Part shown: one piece after another, positions 19,988 through 30,060 of the stretch
How positions within the stretch are numbered: the first letter of the stretch is position 1
How the letters are laid out: every line of letters begins with the position of its first letter
Assembly: GCA_018712075.1 (NCBI GenBank)
Contig: DVHN01000045.1
Coordinates: forward strand, 1 to 64,000
Source: Candidatus Fimimorpha faecalis
GTDB taxonomy: Bacteria; Bacillota; Clostridia; Lachnospirales; Lachnospiraceae
Reading direction: 5' to 3'
DNA length: 64,000 bases
Made by a program: the position numbers and the translations under genes
The notes under the pieces: model-generated
Seen by the model: the letters and a program-made list of their open reading frames with translations, nothing else
The model's database searches: none
What the model was told of the DNA's origin: nothing

Positions 19988-22024
19988 ATGAGAACAGAAT
20001 GGACAGGCTTTAATGGCGGAACCTGGGAAGATGAAATTAATGTAAGAGACTTCATTCAGAAAAATTACACTCCATACGAAGGAGATGAATCATTTCTTGC
20101 TGGTCCTACAAAAGATACACAAGATTTATGGGAGCAGGTATTGGACTTATCCAAGAAGGAAAGAGAAGCAGGCGGAGTGTTGGATATGGATACAAAAATT
20201 GTTTCCACGATTACTTCTCATGGACCTGGATATTTAGATAAATCAAAAGAAAAAATTGTAGGATTCCAAACAGATAAGCCGTTTAAGCGTTCTTTTCAGC
20301 CTTATGGTGGTATTCGTGTAGCACAGAAGGCGTGTGAGCAGTATGGATATGAAGTAGATCCAGAATTAGTAGAATTCTTTACTGTGCATAGAAAAACACA
20401 TAATGCAGGTGTATTTGATGCTTATACACCAGAAATGAGAGCTTGCCGTTCCAGTCATATTATTACTGGATTGCCAGATGCGTATGGCCGTGGACGTATT
20501 ATTGGAGATTATCGCCGTGTAGCTTTGTATGGTGTGGATCGTCTGATTGAAGATAAGAAAGATCAGAAAGATAATACTCGTACGATTATGTACTCCGATG
20601 TAATTCGGGAAAGAGAAGAATTATCGGAACAGATTCGTGCACTTGGAGAATTAAAGAAATTAGCTGAAATCTACGGTTTAGATATTTCTAAACCAGCTAC
20701 AAATGTTCAAGAGGCTATTCAGGCAGTTTATTTTGGATATTTAGCAGCAGTAAAAGAACAAAATGGCGCTGCAATGTCTTTAGGACGTACCTCTACCTTT
20801 ATTGATATTTATGCAGAAAGAGATTTGAAGAATGGTACCTTTACCGAAGAGCAGATCCAAGAGTTTGTTGATCATTTTATTATGAAGTTACGTATGGTAA
20901 AATTTGCTCGTACTCCAGAATACAATGCGTTGTTCTCTGGTGATCCAACATGGGTAACGGAGTCAATTGGAGGTATTGGTATTGATGGACGTCCTCTTGT
21001 TACAAAGACTTCGTTCCGTTATCTTCATACATTGACGAACCTTGGTACTGCACCAGAGCCAAATATGACAGTTCTTTGGTCAACACGTTTGCCAGAAAAC
21101 TTTAAGCGTTATTGTGCAAAAATGTCAATTGAGACTTCATCCATTCAGTATGAGAATGATGATTTAATGCGTGTAACACATGGAGACGATTATGCAATTG
21201 CTTGTTGTGTATCTTCGATGCGTGTTGGTAAGGAAATGCAGTTCTTTGGCGCTCGTGCAAACTTAGCTAAGTGTTTGCTTTATGCAATCAATGGCGGAGT
21301 GGATGAAATTAGCAAAAAACAGATTGGGCCAAAATATCGTCCAATTACATCGGAATATTTGGATTATGATGAAGTAATGGATCGCTATGACGATATGATG
21401 ACATGGCTTGCTAAGGTTTATGTTAATGCATTGAATATTATTCATTATATGCATGATAAGTACTGCTATGAAAAGATTCAGATGGCATTACACGATAAAA
21501 ATGTAAAGCGTTATTTTGCAACTGGTATTGCAGGACTTTCCGTTGTAGCGGATTCATTGAGTGCAATTAAGTATGCAAAGGTGAAGGCAATCCGTGATGA
21601 AAATGGAGTGGTAGTAGATTATGAAGTAGAGGGAGATTTCCCTAAGTATGGAAACAATGATGAAAGAGTAGATAAGATTGCAACCGAAATTGTGCATAAG
21701 TTTATGCAGAAGATTCGTGGAAATCACACATATCGTGGCGGTGTTCCAACAATGTCCATTTTAACAATTACATCCAATGTTGTTTATGGCAAACACACAG
21801 GTAATACACCTTGCGGAAGACGTCAGGGAGAACCTTTGGCGCCAGGAGCAAATCCAATGCATGGACGAGATACACATGGAGCAGTCGCTTCTCTGTCTTC
21901 TGTAGCGAAAATTTCCTTCAAAGATGCACAAGACGGTATTTCAAATACATTCTCGATTGTGCCAGGAGCGCTTGGAAAAGATGATCAGGTATTTATGGGA
22001 GACTTGGAAGTAGACTTAGATTAA
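19988..22024 (+). CDS. pflB: pyruvate formate-lyase catalytic subunit lacking the glycyl-radical domain
   Basis: PFL sequence including the catalytic Cys-Cys ([20 protein letters not shown]; codons 21203-21208) and [18 protein letters not shown], but it ends there (MGDLEVDLD*), with no RVSGY-containing domain. Confidence 0.93.
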   Translation: MRTEWTGFNGGTWEDEINVRDFIQKNYTPYEGDESFLAGPTKDTQDLWEQVLDLSKKEREAGGVLDMDTKIVSTITSHGPGYLDKSKEKIVGFQTDKPFKRSFQPYGGIRVAQKACEQYGYEVDPELVEFFTVHRKTHNAGVFDAYTPEMRACRSSHIITGLPDAYGRGRIIGDYRRVALYGVDRLIEDKKDQKDNTRTIMYSDVIREREELSEQIRALGELKKLAEIYGLDISKPATNVQEAIQAVYFGYLAAVKEQNGAAMSLGRTSTFIDIYAERDLKNGTFTEEQIQEFVDHFIMKLRMVKFARTPEYNALFSGDPTWVTESIGGIGIDGRPLVTKTSFRYLHTLTNLGTAPEPNMTVLWSTRLPENFKRYCAKMSIETSSIQYENDDLMRVTHGDDYAIACCVSSMRVGKEMQFFGARANLAKCLLYAINGGVDEISKKQIGPKYRPITSEYLDYDEVMDRYDDMMTWLAKVYVNALNIIHYMHDKYCYEKIQMALHDKNVKRYFATGIAGLSVVADSLSAIKYAKVKAIRDENGVVVDYEVEGDFPKYGNNDERVDKIATEIVHKFMQKIRGNHTYRGGVPTMSILTITSNVVYGKHTGNTPCGRRQGEPLAPGANPMHGRDTHGAVASLSSVAKISFKDAQDGISNTFSIVPGALGKDDQVFMGDLEVDLD

Positions 22025-22044
22025 TAAAAAGAAGGGTGAAGCAG

Positions 22045-22251
22045 ATGGCAGATCCAAGAATAGAAGATATTGTAGCTATGCTCGACCAGTTTATTATGGA
22101 TGGCGGAGGGCATATGAACATTCAAGTGGAGGAAGACGGCAGCATCAAACAGGAAATTCGTACGAATAGTACGGATTGTGCAGCAGGAGATTTGGCTTGC
22201 AGGATTCCAAACTTAGAGGACGGAGTAATAGATCCTTTAGAAGAAGTTTAA
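22045..22251 (+). CDS. 68-aa degenerate glycyl-radical-domain paralogue without the radical glycine
   Basis: [23 protein letters not shown] aligns with [23 protein letters not shown] of the next ORF; the rest ([19 protein letters not shown]) diverges and has no RVSGY. RBS GAAGGG. The listed GTG at 22036 is less likely. Confidence 0.75.
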   Translation: MADPRIEDIVAMLDQFIMDGGGHMNIQVEEDGSIKQEIRTNSTDCAAGDLACRIPNLEDGVIDPLEEV

Positions 22252-22270
22252 TTTAAGAGGAGGAAGTACT

Positions 22271-22513
22271 ATGAGTGCAAATACACAGCAAGTAGATAAT
22301 TTAGTAGCTTTACTGGATGGATATGCAGAAAAAGGCGGACATCATTTAAATGTCAATGTGTTTACAAGAGAAACGTTATTGGATGCACAGAAGCATCCAG
22401 AAAAATATCCTCAGCTGACGGTTCGTGTATCCGGATACGCAGTTAACTTTATTAAGTTGACAAAAGAACAGCAGGATGATGTAATTTCCAGAACATTCCA
22501 TGAGTCCATGTAA
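22271..22513 (+). CDS. stand-alone glycyl-radical domain protein (80 aa) completing pyruvate formate-lyase
   Basis: [57 protein letters not shown] is the canonical PFL C-terminus; radical Gly55 codon at 22433-22435. RBS AGGAGGAAG. Confidence 0.92.
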   Translation: MSANTQQVDNLVALLDGYAEKGGHHLNVNVFTRETLLDAQKHPEKYPQLTVRVSGYAVNFIKLTKEQQDDVISRTFHESM

Positions 22514-23264
22514 AATAGGGCGAATTCATTCTGTTGAAACGTTTGGCACTGTAGATGGCCCAGGTATTCGGATGGTTGTTTTTATGCAGGGATGTCCTAT
22601 GCGGTGCGCCTACTGTCATAATCCGGATACTTGGGCAGTGGATGGCGGAAAAACGATTTCAGTAGATGAAGTTCTAGATGAATATGAACGGAATAAAGAA
22701 TATTATAAGAAGGGAGGGCTCACAGTAACAGGAGGTGAGCCCCTCCTTCAAATTGATTTTGTAACACAGCTGTTTCAAAAAGCAAAAGAAAAAAAGATTC
22801 ACACTTGTTTGGATACATCTGGAATAACATTTTCAACGAATCCTAATCAGCTGGCTAAAATAGATGAACTGATAAAGGTCACAGATTTAGTTATGCTGGA
22901 TATTAAACATATGGATGAAGCAGAACATAAAAAATTAACAAAACAGAGTAATGTTCCAATTTTAGCATTTGCCCGCTATTTAGCTGATAGAAAAGTGGAA
23001 GTTTGGATTCGGCATGTTGTGGTGCCAGGAATTACTGACAAGGAAGTTTATTTGAAACAGCTTGGAGCATTTATTGCGACACTTGGTAATGTCAAAGCAT
23101 TGGATGTACTGCCTTATCATACAATGGGAATCGTAAAATATGAAAATCTAGGTTTGGATTATCCATTAAAGGGAGTGCCTGCTCTTGAAAAGGCGGAGGC
23201 AGTGAAGGCAAGGGATATTATTCTAGGAGCCTATAGAGAAGTGAAAAGAAAAAATAAATCATAA
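22500..23264 (+). CDS. pflA: pyruvate formate-lyase activating enzyme (radical SAM)
   Basis: [35 protein letters not shown] (CxxxCxxC), [13 protein letters not shown] overlaps the end of the preceding ORF by 14 nt. Confidence 0.95.
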   Translation: MSPCKIGRIHSVETFGTVDGPGIRMVVFMQGCPMRCAYCHNPDTWAVDGGKTISVDEVLDEYERNKEYYKKGGLTVTGGEPLLQIDFVTQLFQKAKEKKIHTCLDTSGITFSTNPNQLAKIDELIKVTDLVMLDIKHMDEAEHKKLTKQSNVPILAFARYLADRKVEVWIRHVVVPGITDKEVYLKQLGAFIATLGNVKALDVLPYHTMGIVKYENLGLDYPLKGVPALEKAEAVKARDIILGAYREVKRKNKS

Positions 23265-23283
23265 GTATTTTAGTATAAATGGC

Positions 23284-23317
23284 GAAAAGAAAGCTTTTAT
23301 GGAGGCTTCTTTTGTTT
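23284..23317 (+). terminator. terminator of the pfl operon
   Basis: AAAAGAAAGC...GCTTCTTTTGTTTG. Confidence 0.6.
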
Positions 23318-23439
23318 GTTAAGAGATACAAGATTTTCTAAAAATTCACTTGAAAAATCCGTTATTGTGTATTACAATATTAGAGAAGACAATCCATAGC
23401 GTATATGGATCAATAGAAATATATAAGGAGGATAAAACT

Positions 23440-23610
23440 ATGGCATATAAGATTTCTGACGCTTGTGTATCTTGTGGTACATGTGCAGGTGAATGTCCAG
23501 TAGGTGCTATCTCTGAAGGAGATGGACAGTACGTTATCGATGCAGATAGCTGCATCAGCTGCGGTACATGTGCAGGCGTATGTCCAACAGGCGCTATTGA
23601 AGAAGAATAA
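23440..23610 (+). CDS. 2[4Fe-4S] ferredoxin (56 aa)
   Basis: Two CxxCxxCxxxCP motifs: CVSCGTCAGECPVGAI and CISCGTCAGVCPTGAI. RBS AAGGAGG before the ATG at 23440. Confidence 0.95.
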   Translation: MAYKISDACVSCGTCAGECPVGAISEGDGQYVIDADSCISCGTCAGVCPTGAIEEE

Positions 23611-23648
23611 TTAATTTGGCATTTCCTACATAAATCATTGATGGAAAA

Positions 23649-23696
23649 GAGATACTGCCAGAAAACGAATTTCGTTTTAGGCGGTATCTCTTTTTG
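23649..23696 (+). terminator. intrinsic terminator after ferredoxin
   Basis: GAGATACTGCC-AGAAAACGAATTTCGTTTTA-GGCGGTATCTC-TTTTT. Confidence 0.8.
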
Positions 23697-23718
23697 CAGA
23701 TAATAATATGAAATAGTA

Positions 23719-24426
23719 TTAATCATCAAACATTTCTTTTTCTTTACGGAAAAATAAATGTTTTTTCTTTTCTCTTGGAGCTTTTGTTGCAGCTGCTTCC
23801 AGATTATTTTTTTGACGCATCCGAATTGCTTCGTCTAACTGTTTAAAGCGGGCTTCCTGTAATTCTTCCCGGTTTTGGAATTGATAGGCAATTTCTTCTA
23901 CTAAGCGATCAGATACGGCCTGTCCAATATAATTTCCAAGATACTCTCCAAGCAGTTGCGTGTTGGAGAGTAATGCATGTGATACAATATCACTCATAAG
24001 CTGCTGAAATTGTTCATACCGCTCATCCGATGCAGCAGTAAGTGTTTGTCGGGAAATTGGAATGACATTTGCAGGAGTATTGTTTTCAGAGGACTGTTTT
24101 TCTTGTGTAGGGGAATGGGTAGATGGGGGTTCGTCACAAGCCCTTCGATTCATTTCTTCAGAAAGTGCAGTTAAAAGATGGAATTCTTCTTCATCTACGC
24201 TTGTAAGTTTCGGCAGAATCATTTTAATTGCTTTTAATTGATAGCCGTTTTCTTTTAGTTCTTTAATTTGTTTAAACGTGCGTATATGTGCTTCCGTGTA
24301 ATAGCGATGTCCCATTTCATTTCTTGGAATTTCTAAATTCAACTCCTCTTCCCAATATCGAAGGACATGAGCTTCTACATTTACTTTTTTTGAAGCGTCG
24401 GAAATCATATAACGTGTTTCACTCAT
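23719..24426 (-). CDS. MerR-family transcriptional regulator
   Basis: N-terminal MerR HTH: YMISDASKKVNVEAHVLRYWEEELNLEIPRNEMGHRYYTEAHIRTFKQIKELKENGYQLKAIK. Confidence 0.85.
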   Translation of the reverse strand: MSETRYMISDASKKVNVEAHVLRYWEEELNLEIPRNEMGHRYYTEAHIRTFKQIKELKENGYQLKAIKMILPKLTSVDEEEFHLLTALSEEMNRRACDEPPSTHSPTQEKQSSENNTPANVIPISRQTLTAASDERYEQFQQLMSDIVSHALLSNTQLLGEYLGNYIGQAVSDRLVEEIAYQFQNREELQEARFKQLDEAIRMRQKNNLEAAATKAPREKKKHLFFRKEKEMFDD

Positions 24427-24628
24427 AAACTTCCCCTTTCCAGTAATTTTATATCAGGTACTGGAAACCACTCTTGCATAATTAAAGTGAATTTCAAAAC
24501 AATTACCTGAAATTATACTGTAATCTTATTATAACAAATCTTTCGCAAAATGCACGAAGAACCGCTCGACAAATTCGGCAGGGGAAGATGCGGATTTTGT
24601 AAGAAATATTGTATCAATTAAGGTTCAT

Positions 24629-25297
24629 TTAATAAGATAAAGGCATATTTGCCACATATAGAAACATGAACATGAAATGGCAAAAGCTTCCTGCCATTAC
24701 AAATACATGAAAAATTTCATGACTTCCAAAATTTTTATGAAGGGCATTAAAAACGGGGAGTTTAAGCGCATAGATAATGCCGCCGACGGTATACAAGATC
24801 CCACCAATTAATAACCATATAAAAGCTGCTGGAGTGAGATTGTTTAATAATTGTCCAAAAGCGATAATGCAAAGCCATCCCATTGCAATATAAAGAACGG
24901 AAGAGAACCATTTTGGGCAATAAATCCAAACCATTTTAATAATAATACCTGCCAATGCGATGGTCCAAACAAGAGCACAGAGGAAGTATCCCATTGGAGG
25001 TTCTAGCACAATAAGGCAAACTGGCGTATAGCTGCCTGCAATTAATATAGAGATCATAGCATGATCTAATTTCTTCAAACGTTTATTAACGGAAGGAGAA
25101 ATGTCAAATGTATGGTATGTTGTACTTGCAGCATAAAGTAAAATCATGCTTAGCATAAAAATAGAAAATGCAATAACATGAATCGAACTATTTTGTGCAG
25201 CACGTATGAGAAGTGGAGCAGTGGCTGCAATTGCGGCAATCATTCCAATAAAATGAGTAATGGCGCTGCCTGGGTCTTTTGCATGTAGTTTCTTCAT
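24629..25297 (-). CDS. hemolysin III / TrhA family membrane protein
   Basis: DPGSAITHFIGMIAAIAATAPLL, ASTTYHTFDISPSV, LDHAMISILIAGSYTPVCL, HEIFHVFVMAGSFCHFMFMF. Confidence 0.9.
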   Translation of the reverse strand: MKKLHAKDPGSAITHFIGMIAAIAATAPLLIRAAQNSSIHVIAFSIFMLSMILLYAASTTYHTFDISPSVNKRLKKLDHAMISILIAGSYTPVCLIVLEPPMGYFLCALVWTIALAGIIIKMVWIYCPKWFSSVLYIAMGWLCIIAFGQLLNNLTPAAFIWLLIGGILYTVGGIIYALKLPVFNALHKNFGSHEIFHVFVMAGSFCHFMFMFLYVANMPLSY

Positions 25298-25367
25298 AGT
25301 CAAACCTCCTAACATATATTTATAAATAATTTAGATTATAAGATACATAGATATAATAAAAAAATAA

Positions 25368-25408
25368 AAACCATAATAAGTAGTTTTAAAAACTACTTAT
25401 TATGGTTT
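25368..25408. repeat. 41-nt perfect palindrome with a 1-nt centre
   Basis: AAACCATAATAAGTAGTTTT-A-AAAACTACTTATTATGGTTT, between ridA and the HlyIII-like gene. Confidence 0.85.
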
Positions 25409-25471
25409 GATTATAACATGCACAGAAACGATGTCAAGGGATTCACAAAAATTTAAGATTTTGCAATAAAT

Positions 25472-25502
25472 AAAAAACCTACTTTGCTATAAAGTAGGTT
25501 TG
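25472..25502 (-). terminator. terminator downstream of the RidA gene
   Basis: AAACCTACTTT-GCTAT-AAAGTAGGTTT with a T-rich tract on the minus strand. Confidence 0.75.
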
Positions 25503-25520
25503 AAGAATATAAATATTATA

Positions 25521-25892
25521 TTAAAGCTCTGCAATCAATTCTACTTCGCAGAGGACATTTTTTGGTAATGTTTTTACTGCTACACAAGAACGAGCTGGTT
25601 TACCCGTGAAATATTTGGCATAGACTTCGTTGAATGCAGCGAAATCGTCCATATTGGCTAAAAAACAAGTAGTTTTTACTACTTTATCATAGGAACTGCC
25701 AGCTGCCAATAAGACTTCTCCAAGATTTTTCATGACTTGTTCGGTTTGTTCTTGGATAGTGGTTCCAGCGATTTCTCCAGTAGCAGGGTTAATCGGGATT
25801 TGACCAGATGTAAATAATAAATTTCCTGTTGTCATGGCTTGGGAATAAGGTCCAATTGCAGCAGGTGCCTTCTCTGTATAAATTACATTCAT
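25521..25892 (-). CDS. ridA: RidA family enamine/imine deaminase
   Basis: APAAIGPYSQAMTTGNLLFTSGQIPINPATG, ARSCVAVKTLPKNVLCEVELIA. Confidence 0.95.
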   Translation of the reverse strand: MNVIYTEKAPAAIGPYSQAMTTGNLLFTSGQIPINPATGEIAGTTIQEQTEQVMKNLGEVLLAAGSSYDKVVKTTCFLANMDDFAAFNEVYAKYFTGKPARSCVAVKTLPKNVLCEVELIAEL

Positions 25893-26078
25893 GTAATTGT
25901 CCTCCTATTTTTGCTATTTTAATTAGTATAAAATAAATAAGCGAAGAAATCAACTCAAAAACGAAAATCAGAAAGGAAGGATATTTTACTATTTCTTTAT
26001 AAAATTTTTATTGCTTCGATGAAATACTGACGTTATACTAAAGATAAGAAGAAATAGAGAAAAGAAAGGTGATTAATT

Positions 26079-26654
26079 ATGATAAAAGAACTAGTAAAAA
26101 AGAGTCGCTCTGTGCGCAGATTTCATGAAGAATGTCTTATAACAAAAGAGCAGTTAGCAGAATTGGTTGATCTGGGGCGATTGTCTCCATGCGGTGCTAA
26201 CAAACAGTATATCAAATATGTTACGATTTGTACCCCAGAAAAAAATGAACAAGTATATCGCTGTGTTGGATGGGCAGGGTATTATAAAGATTGGGATGGT
26301 CCTGAAAAGGGAGAACGTCCTGCGGCATATATTATTCTTTTAAGAGATAAACGAATTCAGTCAACTCTAACAGTAGACGAAGGAATTGCTGCACAAAGTA
26401 TCTTCCTTGGAGCAACGGATATGGGGCTGGGAGGATGTATGATGATGAATTGTGATCGTAAAAAGTTAATGGAGTATTTGGAATTAGATGAAGATCAGTT
26501 TAGTATTAGTATGGTGATTGCACTTGGAGTGCCAAAAGAACAAGTTGTAATAGAGGAAATAAAAGAGGATAATATTATTTACTGGAGAGACGAAAATGAG
26601 GTTCATCATGTTCCAAAAAGAAGTTTAGAAGAAGTTTTAATAAAGCAGGAATAA
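26079..26654 (+). CDS. nitroreductase family protein
   Basis: KSRSVRRFHEECLITKEQLAELVDLGRLSPCGANKQYIKY, GIAAQSIFLGATDMGLGGCMM. Confidence 0.88.
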   Translation: MIKELVKKSRSVRRFHEECLITKEQLAELVDLGRLSPCGANKQYIKYVTICTPEKNEQVYRCVGWAGYYKDWDGPEKGERPAAYIILLRDKRIQSTLTVDEGIAAQSIFLGATDMGLGGCMMMNCDRKKLMEYLELDEDQFSISMVIALGVPKEQVVIEEIKEDNIIYWRDENEVHHVPKRSLEEVLIKQE

Positions 26655-26666
26655 CAAGAGGTAAAA

Positions 26667-29600
26667 ATGAAAAAACGGGCATTGCATAAAGATTTCTGGC
26701 AAGAAATTAAAAAAAGCAAAAGCAGATTTTTTTCCATTTTGTTAATTGTGGCACTTGGGGTTGCATTTTTTTCAGGGGTGCGTGCTTCCGAGCCAGATAT
26801 GCGTCTGACTGCAGATCGTTATTATGATGAATCAGAATTGATGGATTTACGTATTATTAGTACATTGGGCTTTGCTGAGGAAGATATCGAAGCGTTGGAA
26901 CAGATATCTGGCGTATCCGAAGTGGAGGCGGGATATATGATTGATGTACTATGTGATACACAAAATTCACAAGAAGTAATTCGATTTTATTCCTCCCCTG
27001 AAAAAATGAATCATTTGTATGTGACGGAAGGAAGAATGCCAAAGGATGAAAATGAATGTCTTTTGGATACTGCGCTTTCTTCGAGTCATCGAATTGGAGA
27101 AACGATTACTGTTTATTCAGAGGATGAGTTAACGGATTCGTTAGCTGTAACAGAATTTGAAGTAACAGGTTTTGGAAATAGTCCTTATTTTATTTCATTT
27201 GATCGTGGCAGCACTACGGTTGGTAGTGGAACAATTAGCGGATTTGCAATTGTACCTGAGAAAACATTTGTAACAGAAGCATATACGCAGATAGAAATGA
27301 GAGTGGATGGAGCAGTAGATGTAGTAAGCCATTCAGAAGAGTATGATGAGATTGTAGATATAGTAAAAGAAAGAGTTGAGGCAATTCAGCAAGAACGATG
27401 TGAATGGCGCTATGAAACGCTTTATGAAGATACAGAAAAACAGATTCGTGATGCTAAAAAAGAATTAGAAGACGGAAAAAAAGAATCGGAAAAAGAGTTG
27501 TCTGAAGCAAAACAGCAGATCGAAGATGGGGAAAAAGAAATCCAGGATGGGAAACAAGAACTGGAACAAAAAAAGAAAGAATTAGAAGACGGAAAACAAC
27601 AGATTGAAGAGAATGAAAAACAATTGTCTGAAGCAAAAAAAGAAATAGAAGAGGGAAAAACGCAGCTTGCACAAGCGAAGATGACAGTAAATGCAGCAGA
27701 AGTGGAAGTGGCGAAAGCCAAGGCCGAGATTGCGAATGCAGAAGCGGAACTGGAGCTTACAAAGGCTAAGGTTCCAAATGCATTGCTTTCTATAGAAGAC
27801 CTTCAAAAAATGATTGCAGAAGGGGAAGCACAGTTAAATCAAGGAAAAGCACAATTGGCTGCGGCAGAAGCTCAAGTAAAAGCTGGAAGGGCGCAGATTA
27901 CAGCCAATGAAGCGGAAATTACAAGGGGAGAACAAGAGATTGCGGAAGGTGAGAAAGCATTAGAAGAGGCAAAACAGCAGATTGAGGATGGAGAAATACA
28001 AATCAGTGATGCAGAAAAACAACTAGAAGACGCTGAAACAGAAATTGCAGATGCCAAGAAACAGTATGAAGAGGGAGAAGAAGAAGCAGCCAAGCAGATT
28101 CAGGAAGCAGAAGAGCAGATTGAAAAGGCAGAAAAGGCATTGGATGAAATGGAACCAGCAGAATGGTATATTTATGGAAGAGAATCGCTTCCTGCTTATT
28201 CTGAGTTTGGGCAAAATGCAGATCGAATTGGAGCAATTGGAGAAGTGTTTCCTGTTATCTTTTTCCTTGTAGCAGCTCTTGTCAGTTTAACAACAATGAC
28301 TCGTATGGTAGAAGAACAGCGAACGCAGATTGGTACATTGAAAGCGTTAGGATATAATAAAAAAGATATTGCAATGAAATACATTGGGTATGCATTACTA
28401 ACAACATTAGGAGGCAGTATTATTGGAGTATTGGTAGGAGAGAAGATTTTACCATTTATTATCATTATATCCTATAAAATTATGTATCCTTCTTTAGAAG
28501 GAACGGTAATCCCATATAATTTGTATTATGCTTTGCTTGGAACTGGATTAGCGCTAGCCTGTACCGTAATGGCAACAATTGCAGCGTGTTATAAGGAACT
28601 GGCGGCACAACCAGCACAATTGATGCGTCCAGCTGCGCCGAAATCAGGAAAACGGGTCTTAATAGAGCGAATTGGTTTTATATGGAAACGATTGAGTTTT
28701 AGCCAAAAAGCAACAATACGAAATTTGATCCGGTATAAAAAGAGATTTTTCATGACCATTTTTGGAATTGGGGGATGTATGGCTCTTTTAATTGTAGGGT
28801 TTGGTTTGAGAGATTCGATTATACATATTGCAGAGATTCAATACAATCAAATTCAGCTCTATGATGCCATGCTCAGTTTACATAGTGATGCCTCAAAAGA
28901 GGATAGAGAGAAACTGGAAGAGTATTTAGGAGAGCAGAGTGAGATTGAAAATGCAGTAGCTACATTTATGAAATCCGTTGATGTTGTACAAAATGAGGTA
29001 ACACGTACTGCCTATCTCGTTGTTCCAGAATCGAATTCAGAATTGTCTCAATATATTAAATTTCAAAGTCGTACTTCTGACGAAACTTATGCGCTTTCGG
29101 ATGATTCGGTTATTATAACAGAACAGATGGCAAATGCTTTGAATGTAAAAGAAGGAGATGAGATTGTTCTAAAGAGTGGAGAAGAATCAGAAAAGACGGT
29201 TACTGTGGGGCATATCACGGAAAATTATATGATGCATTATGTTTATATGACAAAGGATTTGTATAAACAGTTGTATGAAGAAGAACCTTCTTATGATATG
29301 ATGCTGATTGACCTAGCAGAAGATCAGGTAGAAAATGAAGAAGCAATTGGAAGGACAATTCTCGATCAGCCTGCGGCATATGCAATGACTTATGTAAGTA
29401 CAAATCGTGAAACAATTGAGCAGATGCTTGGAAGCTTAAATATTGTCATTGTTGTACTGATCATTTCAGCAGGATTGTTGGCATTTGTTGTGCTCTATAA
29501 TTTAAATAATATTAATATTACGGAAAGACGCAGAGAGTTGGCAACATTAAAAGTGCTGGGATTTTACGATAGCGAAGTGGCTGCCTATGTATATCGGGAA

Positions 29601-29837
29601 AATATATGGCTTACGTTAATTGGAGCAGGATTTGGAGTATTTTTAGGAATGATTTTGCACCAATTTGTTATCGTAACTGTAGAAGTAGATATGGTTATGT
29701 TTGGAAGACAGGTAGCGGTAATTAGTTATATCATGAGTGCAGGATTAACATGCCTTTTTTCCTTATTAGTAAACTACTCTATGTACTATAAGTTAAAGAA
29801 AATTGATATGGTAGAATCATTGAAAAGCATTGAGTAA
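26667..29837 (+). CDS. FtsX/MacB-type ABC transporter permease with a long internal coiled coil
   Basis: Two FtsX-like permease blocks (VFFLVAALVSLTTMTRMVEEQRTQIGTLKALGY; LYNLNNINITERRRELATLKVLGF) around ~250 aa of E/K/Q-rich heptads; no adjacent ATPase gene. Confidence 0.9.
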   Translation: MKKRALHKDFWQEIKKSKSRFFSILLIVALGVAFFSGVRASEPDMRLTADRYYDESELMDLRIISTLGFAEEDIEALEQISGVSEVEAGYMIDVLCDTQNSQEVIRFYSSPEKMNHLYVTEGRMPKDENECLLDTALSSSHRIGETITVYSEDELTDSLAVTEFEVTGFGNSPYFISFDRGSTTVGSGTISGFAIVPEKTFVTEAYTQIEMRVDGAVDVVSHSEEYDEIVDIVKERVEAIQQERCEWRYETLYEDTEKQIRDAKKELEDGKKESEKELSEAKQQIEDGEKEIQDGKQELEQKKKELEDGKQQIEENEKQLSEAKKEIEEGKTQLAQAKMTVNAAEVEVAKAKAEIANAEAELELTKAKVPNALLSIEDLQKMIAEGEAQLNQGKAQLAAAEAQVKAGRAQITANEAEITRGEQEIAEGEKALEEAKQQIEDGEIQISDAEKQLEDAETEIADAKKQYEEGEEEAAKQIQEAEEQIEKAEKALDEMEPAEWYIYGRESLPAYSEFGQNADRIGAIGEVFPVIFFLVAALVSLTTMTRMVEEQRTQIGTLKALGYNKKDIAMKYIGYALLTTLGGSIIGVLVGEKILPFIIIISYKIMYPSLEGTVIPYNLYYALLGTGLALACTVMATIAACYKELAAQPAQLMRPAAPKSGKRVLIERIGFIWKRLSFSQKATIRNLIRYKKRFFMTIFGIGGCMALLIVGFGLRDSIIHIAEIQYNQIQLYDAMLSLHSDASKEDREKLEEYLGEQSEIENAVATFMKSVDVVQNEVTRTAYLVVPESNSELSQYIKFQSRTSDETYALSDDSVIITEQMANALNVKEGDEIVLKSGEESEKTVTVGHITENYMMHYVYMTKDLYKQLYEEEPSYDMMLIDLAEDQVENEEAIGRTILDQPAAYAMTYVSTNRETIEQMLGSLNIVIVVLIISAGLLAFVVLYNLNNINITERRRELATLKVLGFYDSEVAAYVYRENIWLTLIGAGFGVFLGMILHQFVIVTVEVDMVMFGRQVAVISYIMSAGLTCLFSLLVNYSMYYKLKKIDMVESLKSIE

Positions 29838-29894
29838 AATATAGGAGAAAAAGAATCTTCACCAGAGATCTTTTGGGCAGATTATAAAACAAAA

Positions 29895-29929
29895 AACACC
29901 GCAGTATTCGGAAGCTATACTGCGGTGTT
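29895..29929. terminator. bidirectional-type terminator hairpin
   Basis: AACACCGCAGTAT-TCGGAAGCT-ATACTGCGGTGTT, with a poly-T on the minus side. Confidence 0.7.
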
Positions 29930-30060
29930 ACTCTCTGGATCAATTGACAGTTTAAATACTGAAGGGAGATTCCAGAGAAAGGGGGAAAAGGTATAATAGT
30001 ATGTGTATATTAAACTAGTAAAAAAAACTAGAGTCGTCGGCTAGTGAAAACGATAACAAA

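Noticed and set aside
22024-22271. PFL split as a frameshift or sequencing-error pseudogene
   Set aside because: Each piece has its own RBS and start, the middle ORF adds extra coding sequence rather than a simple stop, and domain boundaries are respected. Resequencing would still be worthwhile.
25368-25408. Palindrome as the end of an insertion element
   Set aside because: No second copy or target-site duplication seen nearby and no transposase.
27420-28140. Internal repeat as a tandem-repeat array
   Set aside because: Repetition arises from heptads (E/K/Q codons), not from exact DNA repeats.
27422-28236. Several minus-strand ORFs rich in S/F/C
   Set aside because: Antisense shadows of the E/K/Q-rich coiled coil of the ABC permease.
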